From IMG/VR virus record IMGVR_UViG_3300009448_000011, positions 41,688 to 105,687 of that record: a stretch of DNA of 64,000 nt. One strand, written 5' to 3'. The stretch is from a virus. Below the pieces are notes generated by a model. It had not been told where the DNA came from. It did no database searches and worked only from the letters and a program-made list of their open reading frames with translations. How positions within the stretch are numbered: position 1 is the stretch's first letter; every line of letters begins with the position of its first letter. Below, in pieces: positions 51,058 through 59,713 of this stretch. The translations under genes were made by a program, and so were the position numbers.

Positions 51058-51800
51058 TTTTTAATTAATTTAATTTGGCTAAATGCTTTATCTAAATTGT
51101 ATATTTTAAATATAAAATAATCTAAATTTACTAGCCAATCATACACATCTTTTGCTAGCCATATATATTGCGTTTTATATGGCATTATTAACATGTGTTT
51201 TTCTAAATCTTCTTTTATATCTTTTAATTTAACTGTTGTATTTATTTCTTTTAATATTTGTCGTACAGTTACCGCTTTTATAAGATTAGGTTTACTTGAT
51301 AAAGCAAGTCTTTTATAAAAACATAAATGAGGCGTTAAACTAGCATATTTCTCTGAAAAAATATTAGGCGGATAATTTATATATTTATTGATGCTATCTA
51401 AGTAAGGATATAATGTGTCTTTTTGCTCCATATGATATTTGTATAACGTATATTCATATAATAGCTGCGACACCGAAAATAAACTCATTTTACAAAAAAT
51501 ACGATTTATTAACGTATTATTTAATGTTCTATACGCTGCTTTTAGCAGAAATCCTCTCTTTACATACTTCCTGCTCAGCCCTTTTCCTTGTCCTAACACA
51601 TCTATATAACTATTTAAATTGGTAATATATTCTGAGATTGCTTCTCTACTAGAAAAAGTATAATTATGAAAAAATATTATATATTCTTCTTTAGAAGCTA
51701 AATATTTAAATTCTCCTGTGCAATGGCATAGTAAAACAAAATAAGAAACTTCTATAGGTTTTTTATTTATATAAATTTTATAAGTTTTTTCTAAATACAT
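51054..51800 (-). CDS. Hypothetical protein
   Basis: 248 aa rich in Tyr, Leu and Lys, alpha-helical. Convergent with and overlapping the plus-strand membrane gene by 4 nt; its start overlaps the next gene by 23 nt. Unknown function. Confidence 0.55.
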   Translation of the reverse strand: MYLEKTYKIYINKKPIEVSYFVLLCHCTGEFKYLASKEEYIIFFHNYTFSSREAISEYITNLNSYIDVLGQGKGLSRKYVKRGFLLKAAYRTLNNTLINRIFCKMSLFSVSQLLYEYTLYKYHMEQKDTLYPYLDSINKYINYPPNIFSEKYASLTPHLCFYKRLALSSKPNLIKAVTVRQILKEINTTVKLKDIKEDLEKHMLIMPYKTQYIWLAKDVYDWLVNLDYFIFKIYNLDKAFSQIKLIKN

Positions 51801-52230
51801 TTGTTTTTTTCTTAAATGCGAATATCGATAATAGCATACAAAGTGAAACTATTAAATTGTATACAAAATGTAATTCCAATCGGGGTAGCAAAAATGATCC
51901 TATACTTATTCGGTCCTTTAAAGGAATTTTGTTTAACCATTGATTTAACAAAATTACATGCTCCAAATAATGATACGTTTGTATCCCTATCCCTACATTC
52001 CACCAAAATTTGTTGGTAACTTTGTAGTAGAAATAATTCATCCCTACCAACATATATATTGCAAAAAAATAATGTAGTAATTCATTTTGTATTAATAACG
52101 GATACTTTAAACCAATTAAACCTAAACAATCAAGTCTAGGCCAGTTTAAAAAGTATAATTGGTATACTTGCGCTAAGTGTTCACAAAAATGAATTAATAC
52201 AATTATTAAAAAAAGAAAATAGGTAAACAT
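51778..52230 (-). CDS. Multi-span membrane protein with conserved-looking His/Glu pairs
   Basis: 150 aa with about four hydrophobic helices. Polar residues sit inside them in repeated patterns: HFCEHLAQVYQ, YHYLEHVILLNQ and LELHFVYN. This suggests metal or cofactor binding in the membrane, or an ancient enzyme fold, but I cannot name the family. Confidence 0.55.
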   Translation of the reverse strand: MFTYFLFLIIVLIHFCEHLAQVYQLYFLNWPRLDCLGLIGLKYPLLIQNELLHYFFAIYMLVGMNYFYYKVTNKFWWNVGIGIQTYHYLEHVILLNQWLNKIPLKDRISIGSFLLPRLELHFVYNLIVSLCMLLSIFAFKKKTNVFRKNL

Positions 52231-52490
52231 TAATTAAAATTTTGTAATAATTGTTCTATCTGTTTAGCCAAATCTTTTAACTCAGCCCTAGATAATTCTT
52301 GTCTGGGTTTTTTGGGTACATGCGTTACTTCTTTACGCTCTACAGGAATAACGTCTGTCATTCCTATAGTATATAACCAAGTATTTAAACATCTTTTATC
52401 ATATTTAACATTAACTTCTAACCCTAAACGAGCGGCTTCTAACTTTGCTTGACGCATAGTTATTTTTTTAACTTTTTTGTTTTTTTTCAT
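52230..52490 (-). CDS. Small basic hypothetical protein
   Basis: 86 aa, very Lys-rich N-terminus (MKKNKKVKKITMRQAKLEAARLG) and a helical C-terminus. Could bind nucleic acid. Coupled to the membrane protein gene by 1 nt. Confidence 0.5.
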   Translation of the reverse strand: MKKNKKVKKITMRQAKLEAARLGLEVNVKYDKRCLNTWLYTIGMTDVIPVERKEVTHVPKKPRQELSRAELKDLAKQIEQLLQNFN

Positions 52491-52517
52491 CTGTAATTCT
52501 AAGTATTTAATTAGTTT

Positions 52518-52560
52518 AAAATTAAAAATCTTTATAGCAAAATTGTTATAAAGATTTTTG
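52518..52560 (-). terminator. Terminator after the 52584 gene
   Basis: Long AT-rich stem AAAAATCTTTATA/TATAAAGATTTTT with a 9-nt loop and T-rich tail, just past the stop at 52584. Confidence 0.6.
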
Positions 52561-52583
52561 AAGTCTATGTATATTTTTTTAAT

Positions 52584-53000
52584 CTAGAACATTTCAAGCG
52601 AATTATCTAGCATATACTCTAGGGAGGCATTACTTGCTTCTGCAACAACTTCTAACTCTAACGAATTTAATCCTAAAGATATTACTGAAGCATTTTGTAC
52701 ATCTATGAAAGAATTAGAACTTTCTGTAACAGTAGTATAACTATCATTAGATACTCCTTCCATATTGTTTACTGCGTTTAAAAAAGCTTCTTCAAAAGAA
52801 GTGCCTTCACTATTTTCTAGTACATTATTATTAATATTTTGTAAATTAGAATTAATAAGATTATTAATACTATTCACTACATTTACTTGTTGAGTAGTAA
52901 TTTGTTCTAATGTATTTTCATACAATTCATTGAAATTATTACTTAACCCATAATCTATATTAGGCGGTATATCCATATCAGGATTAATTATACAACTCAT
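52584..53000 (-). CDS. Acidic Asn-rich hypothetical protein
   Basis: 138 aa, net acidic and rich in Asn, Ser and Glu, with helical repeats (ITTQQVNVVNSINNLINSNLQNI). It stands alone with a terminator after it. Unknown function. Confidence 0.55.
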   Translation of the reverse strand: MSCIINPDMDIPPNIDYGLSNNFNELYENTLEQITTQQVNVVNSINNLINSNLQNINNNVLENSEGTSFEEAFLNAVNNMEGVSNDSYTTVTESSNSFIDVQNASVISLGLNSLELEVVAEASNASLEYMLDNSLEMF

Positions 53001-53094
53001 TATGTTTTTAATTTAATATTTTTAATTATTTAAGCGTAGTTATTATGTTTAAAAAAAAAACACATAACGTATTTGTTTGGTGTAAGTATTTCAC

Positions 53095-53421
53095 TTAAGA
53101 ATCAAAAATAGTATCAAAATTTTGATTAACACTTACTACAGGGGGTACTTTTTGAGGTGTAACAATATCGGCAATTTCGTAGTCATCCAAAAAATCCCCG
53201 ACAATTGTATCAACAATTAAATCTTTTGTATTTTTAAATTTATTTAAATTTACCCTTAGATTTTTTGTTTTTTTTAATAAGGTCATTAAAGTTTGTTTTT
53301 CTTCATCAGAAACATAAGTATTAAAAATAAATACAAGAGTAGTAAATAGAACTAGGTAAGGATGATCCAAAGTGAATAACAAAAATCCGGAGGCTAGCAA
53401 ATATTTAAGTATATTTTTCAT
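53095..53421 (-). CDS. Small membrane-anchored hypothetical protein
   Basis: 108 aa. Residues 1-35 (KYLLASGFLLFTL...YLVLFTTLVFIFNTYV) contain one or two membrane helices, then a charged soluble tail. Unknown function. Confidence 0.5.
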   Translation of the reverse strand: MKNILKYLLASGFLLFTLDHPYLVLFTTLVFIFNTYVSDEEKQTLMTLLKKTKNLRVNLNKFKNTKDLIVDTIVGDFLDDYEIADIVTPQKVPPVVSVNQNFDTIFDS

Positions 53422-53429
53422 TTAAATTT

Positions 53430-53780
53430 TTAATATGTGGGTTGGGTTTCAATCCAATCTTTAGTGTAGGAAGCCAAAATTAAGTCTTGTTGAACAAAAG
53501 TATAGCCTTGTATATTTTCTACAATGAATATATGTTTACGTTTAAAAAAAGTAACAAGATTTTCTCCAAACATAAGTTCACCAATTAAGTAGTTTTTAAC
53601 ACTACCGTTAAATTGGCCAAAATAATAAAGATAAGAAGAAGGTTCTGCTGAATTTTTTGTAGTGGAACTACCTGAAAAAAACTGACAATATTGTTTTTTA
53701 AAAATTCTATATAGTTTTTGTTCAAGTAGAATACTAGGAGTAAGGGAGGTTATTTTGTTTAATTTAAACTTCTGCGTCAT
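53430..53780 (-). CDS. Hypothetical protein
   Basis: 116 aa, basic and beta-rich (YYFGQFNGSVKNYLIGELMFG). It overlaps the J-domain gene stop by 17 nt. Unknown function. Confidence 0.5.
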   Translation of the reverse strand: MTQKFKLNKITSLTPSILLEQKLYRIFKKQYCQFFSGSSTTKNSAEPSSYLYYFGQFNGSVKNYLIGELMFGENLVTFFKRKHIFIVENIQGYTFVQQDLILASYTKDWIETQPTY

Positions 53781-54132
53781 AAAAAGCGTTTTTAAAAATA
53801 GAATAAGCTTGATTTAAAATTGCAAAAGCATTAGGGTGCCCATCCCTATCAGGATGAAATGTTTTAGATAAAGTTTTATACTTTTGTTTTATAGTAAATA
53901 AAGAATCGTTACTAGAAAAGTTTAAAATTTTTATTGCTTTAGTAGCAGCTACTACAGGATCATCCCCAAAATATTCTTCTGGTAATATGTTAATCCATTC
54001 TGATTGGGGGCCTAAAATTTTACTAATATTCTTAAAAGAACTTTTTTTATATATAGGGGCTCCTTTACCAGTAGTAAGATAGATAATAGTTTTTTTAAAT
54101 CTTCGATCTAATAATTTAATGTTTATGTTCAT
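53764..54132 (-). CDS. J-domain protein
   Basis: 122 aa. The C-terminal 60 residues match a J-domain: LFTIKQKYKTLSKTFHPDRDGHPNAFAILNQAY, with the HPD loop between helices II and III. J-domains stimulate Hsp70 ATPase, so this could recruit host DnaK for virion assembly or replication. It is a useful reference for the HPD motif in the cassette A proteins. Confidence 0.78.
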   Translation of the reverse strand: MNINIKLLDRRFKKTIIYLTTGKGAPIYKKSSFKNISKILGPQSEWINILPEEYFGDDPVVAATKAIKILNFSSNDSLFTIKQKYKTLSKTFHPDRDGHPNAFAILNQAYSIFKNAFYDAEV

Positions 54133-54158
54133 TTGTAAGTGTGGGTGTAAAATAGGGG

Positions 54159-55052
54159 TTAAAAAGTAGATATTATTTTATCTATAGTTTTTTCATGAGA
54201 CTGAATTAAACATTTAGCATCTAGAGTTAAATGTTCAAAATTCCGATAAGATACATCATCAATATCATCATTTGCATGTAGTAACTGAGTATCCAAATTA
54301 TAGTAAGTTAAGCTTTCATTAGAGTACAACATAGTAGTAATATTAGTTTGGCCACTAGTAAAAATATTAAAACAAGGTCCAATCCATTTATAAGGATTAG
54401 ATCCTTTTATAAAATCATAATTTCGAGTAGTTATTCCTGTGCCAATATCCACAATAGCCAAGTCTTGCAATTTAATATTTTTATTGAGAGCCAATTTAAT
54501 ACCTATAGAGGTAGGATTATTAGCACAAAAAGCACCATCAATTAAGATCATATTGTGATAGACGTAAGGATCCCAATATATAGGAGCGGCACTAGAAGCA
54601 ATAACACTATCAACTAGATTAAAATCGTTCACCAAGAAATATTTCTCATTATTTTCATATTCTAATGTATTAAAAATAACTGCCTTACTATTTTTAATAT
54701 CATAAGAAGTAGCTGCAAAATCAAAATTAATTACAGAAGTTTTATTTTGGAGCAATAAATTTAAAGCTTCTATTTTTTTAGAAGTATTATACAAAGAAGT
54801 TGCAAAGCCGCCTAAATTAAATTTATTAGGATAAAACAAAGAATGTTTTAGTGTATGTCTAAATATGTCACCAATATACCATGCGGGTAAATTGTCTAAT
54901 AATAATCCAATCAAAGCACCACTACTTGTTCCCACTATTAAATCAAACATGTCAGATATCTTTTTACCTGATGTTTTCTCAATATAGGCTAATACTTCTA
55001 AAGTTAAATATCCTCTAGAACCTCCCCCACTTAATGCTAATATTTTGTACAT
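54159..55052 (-). CDS. Patatin-like phospholipase
   Basis: 297 aa. ILALSGGGSRGYLTLEVL (oxyanion-hole glycine loop), DLIVGTSSGALIG (GxSxG nucleophile Ser) and LIDGAFCANNP (DGA/G catalytic Asp) are all present. It would hydrolyse lipids; in a phage it may aid lysis or membrane takeover. No signal peptide. Confidence 0.9.
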   Translation of the reverse strand: MYKILALSGGGSRGYLTLEVLAYIEKTSGKKISDMFDLIVGTSSGALIGLLLDNLPAWYIGDIFRHTLKHSLFYPNKFNLGGFATSLYNTSKKIEALNLLLQNKTSVINFDFAATSYDIKNSKAVIFNTLEYENNEKYFLVNDFNLVDSVIASSAAPIYWDPYVYHNMILIDGAFCANNPTSIGIKLALNKNIKLQDLAIVDIGTGITTRNYDFIKGSNPYKWIGPCFNIFTSGQTNITTMLYSNESLTYYNLDTQLLHANDDIDDVSYRNFEHLTLDAKCLIQSHEKTIDKIISTF

Positions 55053-55074
55053 AGTTTTGTGTGTTAATTAAAAA

Positions 55075-55476
55075 TCAATTCCAAAGATTGAGATAGAATT
55101 TAGAAAAGAGAGAGAGACCACGTTTACATCGAGACAAATTTAGTTTATCTTGTAGAAAAGCTTTTTTATATAATTCTTCATCAGTATAAATAAGGTCAAT
55201 AGTTTTAAAGACAAAAGAAGAAGGGAGAGAAGAAGGGAGAGAATTAAATTGTACATCTGCAATATAGTGAGAAGAGACAGAGGGATATCCGCGTTCTATA
55301 TAACTAAAAGTCCAGACTAATTCTTCTAAAAGTTCATTCCAAGCATAACTATCTTCTAACTCAGAAGGATAACTATAATTATCCACCCAATTTTTTAAAT
55401 ATAATAAACGGGGTAAAATATACCTAGCAAAATGAATATCTAAAGCCCAACATTGTTCTTCTAGTTCAGGTATCAT
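55075..55476 (-). CDS. Hypothetical protein
   Basis: 133 aa, Trp/Tyr/Leu-rich and acidic (ELEEQCWALDIHFARYILPRLLY). Overlaps the upstream gene by 11 nt. Unknown function. Confidence 0.5.
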   Translation of the reverse strand: MIPELEEQCWALDIHFARYILPRLLYLKNWVDNYSYPSELEDSYAWNELLEELVWTFSYIERGYPSVSSHYIADVQFNSLPSSLPSSFVFKTIDLIYTDEELYKKAFLQDKLNLSRCKRGLSLFSKFYLNLWN

Positions 55477-55699
55477 TAAGTGGATCTCCGTTAATATTTA
55501 CTACAGTATATTTTTGTTTTAAACAAAGGCGAAAAGTTTCCAATCCTCTTGAAGCTCCTGTAATATTCAAATCAGGAACAAAACACTTAGAAGTAGTATA
55601 CAATTTCCAAGAACCCAAGTTTTCTAAGGTAGGTTCAAAGACAAATAACTCAATAGTTCCTTCTTCAGATCGTTTCCATTGAACTTTGTTTTTAATCAT
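55466..55699 (-). CDS. Small hypothetical protein
   Basis: 77 aa, mixed charged and aromatic (VQWKRSEEGTIELFVFEP). Unknown function. Confidence 0.5.
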   Translation of the reverse strand: MIKNKVQWKRSEEGTIELFVFEPTLENLGSWKLYTTSKCFVPDLNITGASRGLETFRLCLKQKYTVVNINGDPLNDT

Positions 55700-55732
55700 G
55701 GATTTTAATTAAGGGTTAATGTATTAAAAATA

Positions 55733-56062
55733 TCACATCAAATATTTAATATTATATTCAAGGATGAGCCACATTTTTTGGATATAATTTGCATTAATAT
55801 ATTCTTCAGTCCAAGTCAACAAATTACCAAATTGTTGTTTTAATTTAGGGGAAGCGTTTAAAGCATTAAAATTAGAAGTAGTAAAGTAACAATTTCCAGG
55901 TTCACCCCAATAGATAGAATGTTTACTACAAAACCTGCAACTTCCTTTAAGAAAATAAATACACAAACAATTAGAAAAAACTCTAATTGCAATTACTTCT
56001 TTACCTGTTTCTTGTGAAATAGTTAAAGCTAGTGCATTAACTAATTTAAATATTTTAGTCAT
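55733..56062 (-). CDS. Hypothetical Cys-containing protein
   Basis: 109 aa with CLCIYFLKGSCRFCSKHS, two Cys pairs that could bind metal, and a Trp/Tyr-rich C-terminus. Unknown function. Confidence 0.5.
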   Translation of the reverse strand: MTKIFKLVNALALTISQETGKEVIAIRVFSNCLCIYFLKGSCRFCSKHSIYWGEPGNCYFTTSNFNALNASPKLKQQFGNLLTWTEEYINANYIQKMWLILEYNIKYLM

Positions 56063-56140
56063 TTTATTAATTTATATAAATATAAAAAATATCTGTGTAT
56101 GTAAAAGTAATATACAGATATTAAAAGAGGAGAAATTAAA

Positions 56141-56362
56141 TTAAAATAAAGTTGATTTTAGAATAGAAGCAAAGGTGTGATCTTTGTAAGCGAGGTGTAC
56201 AAAAAGATCTTTACAGAGATCTATTGCTTGTTCTCGAGAGAGTAAATTTGCGGATTCAATTTGTTGTCTAATCATAAAAGATTTATGTAGAGATAATTTT
56301 GCAATTATTTGATTACGACTTTCATCATTAGAAGGTGAATTTAAATTTGGGGGTTGTAACAT
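56141..56362 (-). CDS. Small hypothetical protein
   Basis: 73 aa, helical (MIRQQIESANLLSREQAIDLCKDLF), in the same orientation just downstream of the lysozyme gene. Possibly a small lysis-module or regulatory protein; not recognised. Confidence 0.5.
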   Translation of the reverse strand: MLQPPNLNSPSNDESRNQIIAKLSLHKSFMIRQQIESANLLSREQAIDLCKDLFVHLAYKDHTFASILKSTLF

Positions 56363-56377
56363 AGAGAGTGAGTGAGT

Positions 56378-57223
56378 TTAAATAAGAAATAATTTAATTT
56401 CTGCTTTGCGTCTATTAACTAAACCTTGTAGAATTTTATTATTGCCACCTTTAGTCCACATTAAAAAACAATCAGCAGCGACAGAATAATTTTTATTATT
56501 TAATTCTTTTAATAAAGTAGATCTTACAAAATTTGCGACACCAATATTGTAAATTAAAGAAGTTAAAGCATCAAACATTCCTTGTGTAATAGGAACGGAA
56601 ACATAGAGCTTAAGTGCGGATTCAAACTGAGCTAAATCAGCTTTAAAATAGAGATCAGCTTGTTGTGTAGTAATAATGGAGCCTAACTTAACAGGGGCAC
56701 CATTAATACGAGTAGTACCATAACCAATAGTAATAGGAAGTCCATCAAAAGAGCCGGGATCCTTATAAGCTTTTAAACTTAAGCCTTCAAAAAAGTGCAT
56801 TAATTTGAGGCCTGGAAGTTGGATAGAATAAGTAGAAACAGGGTTATAAATACTAACTGGAAGTAAAGGGGGCAAAGTAAAAAGAGAGAGGTAAGGAGAA
56901 TTATGTAAAGGAAGAGGAGGTAAATTTCCAATTACTCTACTAATGGAGTCTAGAGAATAATCAATGGAATGAAGTTCCTCAAAATGTTTAGTTAATCTTG
57001 CTAGTAATAAAGAGAGACAAAGAAGTCTTTGTTCTAGAACAGGTTTAATGCCCACTACATTATTATAAGTAGCATCTAAGGGAGGTTTAGGGGGAAGTGC
57101 AGATACTGTACGAAGAGCGGCGTCTAATGTAATATCTAAAGGTTGTGTTAAATTAGAGGCATTTTTTTTCAAATAAGAAATAGCTAGTGTTCTATAAATA
57201 TTCAAATCTTTCATTTTTTTCAA
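56378..57223 (-). CDS. GH24 lysozyme (endolysin) with an N-terminal extension
   Basis: 281 aa. The C-terminal 150 residues are T4-lysozyme-like: LKLMHFFEGLSLKAYKDPGSFDGLPITIGYGTT holds the catalytic Glu/Asp/Thr arrangement, then QFESALKLYV and FDALTSLIYNIGVANF. The N-terminal 115 residues are unassigned and may bind the wall or act in the virion. It would cleave the glycan backbone of peptidoglycan at lysis. Confidence 0.9.
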   Translation of the reverse strand: MKKMKDLNIYRTLAISYLKKNASNLTQPLDITLDAALRTVSALPPKPPLDATYNNVVGIKPVLEQRLLCLSLLLARLTKHFEELHSIDYSLDSISRVIGNLPPLPLHNSPYLSLFTLPPLLPVSIYNPVSTYSIQLPGLKLMHFFEGLSLKAYKDPGSFDGLPITIGYGTTRINGAPVKLGSIITTQQADLYFKADLAQFESALKLYVSVPITQGMFDALTSLIYNIGVANFVRSTLLKELNNKNYSVAADCFLMWTKGGNNKILQGLVNRRKAEIKLFLI

Positions 57224-57277
57224 TTACCTTGACATAAGTAGTGGATATATATTATATCAAGATAACAAAAAAAAGGA

Positions 57278-57796
57278 TTAAACAATAATCAAAGAAGAAT
57301 CCTGACAAAGTTTTTGAACAATCAATTTAGGAGTAATAGAGTTATGTGGGTTGGGTTTCAATTCAGGAGAATTCAAAAAATGAATTCTATCGGCCCAACT
57401 TTTAATAAAATAACTTTTAATAGTAGTATTAATACCGACATTAATTAATTTCAAATAATGAGTTTTAGAGATATAGGCACAATCCATAGATAATTCCAAA
57501 GAATGACCTACAGTAATTTGATCAATAATGTCATGTTGAGAAACAATAGAGCCATCAGGGTTAAATTTATAGCTAATTTCAAGAATCAAACGTTCTTCTT
57601 TAACATCAGGATATAAGCTAAGTTTAGTAACAGTAGAAGTAGTGTTGTTTAAATTAATTAAATTAACAGCCAACCTAACAGAGCCATATTTTAAGGGAAC
57701 GTCATTAATTAAAACACCAGTGCGTTCTGCTTGTTTTTGTCTTTCAATATGACATGCAACTTTGGATAAAACTATTCCTTGAGCAATAAACTTCAT
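57278..57796 (-). CDS. Hypothetical protein
   Basis: 172 aa, alternating beta pattern (SVRLAVNLINLNNTTSTVTKLSL, LILEISYKFNPDGS). No family recognised; position near the endolysin suggests virion or lysis function only weakly. Confidence 0.5.
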   Translation of the reverse strand: MKFIAQGIVLSKVACHIERQKQAERTGVLINDVPLKYGSVRLAVNLINLNNTTSTVTKLSLYPDVKEERLILEISYKFNPDGSIVSQHDIIDQITVGHSLELSMDCAYISKTHYLKLINVGINTTIKSYFIKSWADRIHFLNSPELKPNPHNSITPKLIVQKLCQDSSLIIV

Positions 57797-57837
57797 AATT
57801 ATTTTTCCTATATAAATTAAGTTAATTATGTTTCGAC

Positions 57838-57878
57838 TTAAAAAAAGAAAAGATATTATTTCGAAATAATATCTTTTA
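57838..57878 (-). terminator. Rho-independent terminator after the SLH-OMP gene
   Basis: AAAAGATATTATTT/AAATAATATCTTTT stem around a CG loop, followed by CTTTTTTT on the minus strand. Confidence 0.8.
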
Positions 57879-57902
57879 TTAAGTAGTAATGTGTGAGTTG
57901 AA

Positions 57903-58679
57903 TTAGAAACGAAGACCTACAAAACCAGTAATAACAGGGTTAGAGGAATTAGAACCCGAGAGAGGAAGTTTAAGATCAAGACCAGTAACAGTATTTTTAG
58001 AGAGATTAAGATCTAAGCCAGCATTAAGAATAGGAACAACATCACTAGAGCCAGTTAATTGACCGCCATTATTCCAATTAGCAGCAGAGCCAGCACCAGC
58101 ATAGACACTAAAAGTATCAGATAGAGAGGCATCAATAGTAGCAGAAACACCTGCAGTAGAATCAGACATAACAAAAGGACGAACTGAAATACTAAAAGTA
58201 TCTGACAAGGAAACTACTTGAAATTTACCTAAAAGGTGTACATTAGAGACGTCGTCAGAATTTTCATTAGAGACGCCGTAGCCTAGACCTAAAGCAAGAT
58301 AGTTATTATTTTGAACAAGAGATTTTGCTTTAATTTGATCAATTTCAGTTAAAGCTTGCATAAGAACAATTTGCTGATTTACTAGTTCTTCATACAACAA
58401 ATTATTTTCTAATGTAATAGATTCTAATACTTTAGCTTCTAAGAGATCTAAACCTTGAAGTAAAGAGTGAGCATATTCTTGACGAGTAAGGGTAGAAGAA
58501 GGGCGAAAAGAGCCGTCGGGATAACCGGACATAATACCGAGATCAAGAAGAGTTTGAACGCTTTCTTTGGACCAAGGAGCAATGTGAGAGTCATCAGTAT
58601 AAGGAGTAGCGCCAGAAGGAGCAGCAAAACTAAGAATTAAAGCAACAGTAGATAAAGAGGCAAAAATTTGATTACGCAT
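57903..58679 (-). CDS. SLH-domain outer-membrane beta-barrel protein
   Basis: 258 aa. Signal peptide (IFASLSTVALILSFAAPSGA), then an SLH domain: IAPWSKESVQTLLDLGIMSGYPDGSFRPSSTLTRQEYA. A short coiled coil (TLENNLLYEELVNQQIVLMQAL) follows, then an alternating beta barrel ending in a C-terminal Phe (GFVGLRF), the signal for outer-membrane insertion. This is the layout of cyanobacterial SLH porins, but small. A phage copy could change host surface properties or block superinfection. Confidence 0.85.
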   Translation of the reverse strand: MRNQIFASLSTVALILSFAAPSGATPYTDDSHIAPWSKESVQTLLDLGIMSGYPDGSFRPSSTLTRQEYAHSLLQGLDLLEAKVLESITLENNLLYEELVNQQIVLMQALTEIDQIKAKSLVQNNNYLALGLGYGVSNENSDDVSNVHLLGKFQVVSLSDTFSISVRPFVMSDSTAGVSATIDASLSDTFSVYAGAGSAANWNNGGQLTGSSDVVPILNAGLDLNLSKNTVTGLDLKLPLSGSNSSNPVITGFVGLRF

Positions 58680-58702
58680 AATAATAATAAGTATAAGTAT
58701 AT

Positions 58703-58763
58703 GTATTAAATCAATTAAAGGAATTAAATCAATTAAAGGAATTAAAGGAATTAAAGAAATTAA
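58703..58763. repeat. AATTAAAGG-type short tandem repeats
   Basis: Imperfect 9-10 bp AATTAAAGG/AAATC units lie between the dUTPase stop and the start of the SLH-OMP gene. Being in the upstream region of a surface-protein gene, length changes could affect expression. Confidence 0.7.
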
Positions 58764-59455
58764 GAAGGATAATCGTGTTGTAATTTATCGTAGAGATATT
58801 GAAAAATCAAATGAGGAGAATCCACAAAAAGTTGTTGAGTAGAAGGGTCTGCCAAATACATTTCGAGAAAGACATTATCTTCTAAAAAAGAATGAGGAAG
58901 AAGGGGAGAAGGCCAAAGTTTAATATAGGAACCAGATTTATAGCCATGATGTTGTCTAAAAAGATTCAAAACATTTTTACTAACATACATTTTAAAAATA
59001 GAATCATGAGAAAGATTCAAATGAGTACAAAGGGAGGCCAAGAGAGACAAATAGGAAGGATCACGTTGTAAAAGAGAAAGAACGAAAGATTCTGTAGAAA
59101 GAAGAATAGAATGTGTAGAGAGAGGAGAAGGAGAGAGAGGAGAAGGATGAAGATAGAAATGTTGATAAAAATCCTGAGCAGCATTAAGTCTAAGGCCCAA
59201 ATATTGATCTTCAATATATTTAGACAAAATAAAATGAATAATATCAAGACATTCAATTTGAGCTTGAGGTAAGTTAAAAGAGTGTTGTTTCCACCATTTA
59301 TAGCCAACATGATCGACCAATTCTGCACATTCAACCCAAGCTGCTCTAAGCCAATCATGACTGTTATCTTTCCAATTAGGATCAACAATAGAATTCAAAT
59401 TTTCTTGCAAAAGAAACATTGTCTGTACTTGTTGAAATTCTTTTATATTTTGCAT
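58760..59455 (-). CDS. All-alpha (dimeric) dUTPase
   Basis: 231 aa. WLRAAWVECAELVDHVGYKWWK and IECLDIIHFILSKYI give the metal-binding EcxE and ExxD helices of the dUTPase_2/MazG group; VLNLFRQHHGYKSGSYIKLW...LEDNVFLE matches the later conserved motifs. It hydrolyses dUTP to dUMP, feeding ThyA and preventing uracil incorporation. It is unrelated to the trimeric-type dUTPase-like protein at 13.5 kb. Confidence 0.85.
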   Translation of the reverse strand: MQNIKEFQQVQTMFLLQENLNSIVDPNWKDNSHDWLRAAWVECAELVDHVGYKWWKQHSFNLPQAQIECLDIIHFILSKYIEDQYLGLRLNAAQDFYQHFYLHPSPLSPSPLSTHSILLSTESFVLSLLQRDPSYLSLLASLCTHLNLSHDSIFKMYVSKNVLNLFRQHHGYKSGSYIKLWPSPLLPHSFLEDNVFLEMYLADPSTQQLFVDSPHLIFQYLYDKLQHDYPS

Positions 59456-59503
59456 TAATTTTTGATTTAAAGAAGGAGTAAGAGAGAAAGAAGGGCCAAG
59501 AGA

Positions 59504-59713
59504 TTAAAATAGTTCATTAGGGCCATGCTGATTAAACCTATTGAGCTCATTACGATAAGAGATCAAAGATTGACGTTGAGAAATCAAATTAGAGATAACA
59601 ATTTGTTGAGAGTCAATGAGACGTTGAAGATCGCCGACTATATGAGCCATGTTATAGGATGGTGGTAAAGAGGAAAGAATGTGTCTAAACTGTTTGATGT
59701 TTTCTTTAGCCAT
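59504..59713 (-). CDS. Small coiled-coil hypothetical protein
   Basis: 69 aa, helical (LQRLIDSQQIVISNLISQRQSLISYRNELNRF). It overlaps the end of the HNH gene by 76 nt in another frame, so either could be mis-bounded. Unknown function. Confidence 0.45.
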   Translation of the reverse strand: MAKENIKQFRHILSSLPPSYNMAHIVGDLQRLIDSQQIVISNLISQRQSLISYRNELNRFNQHGPNELF

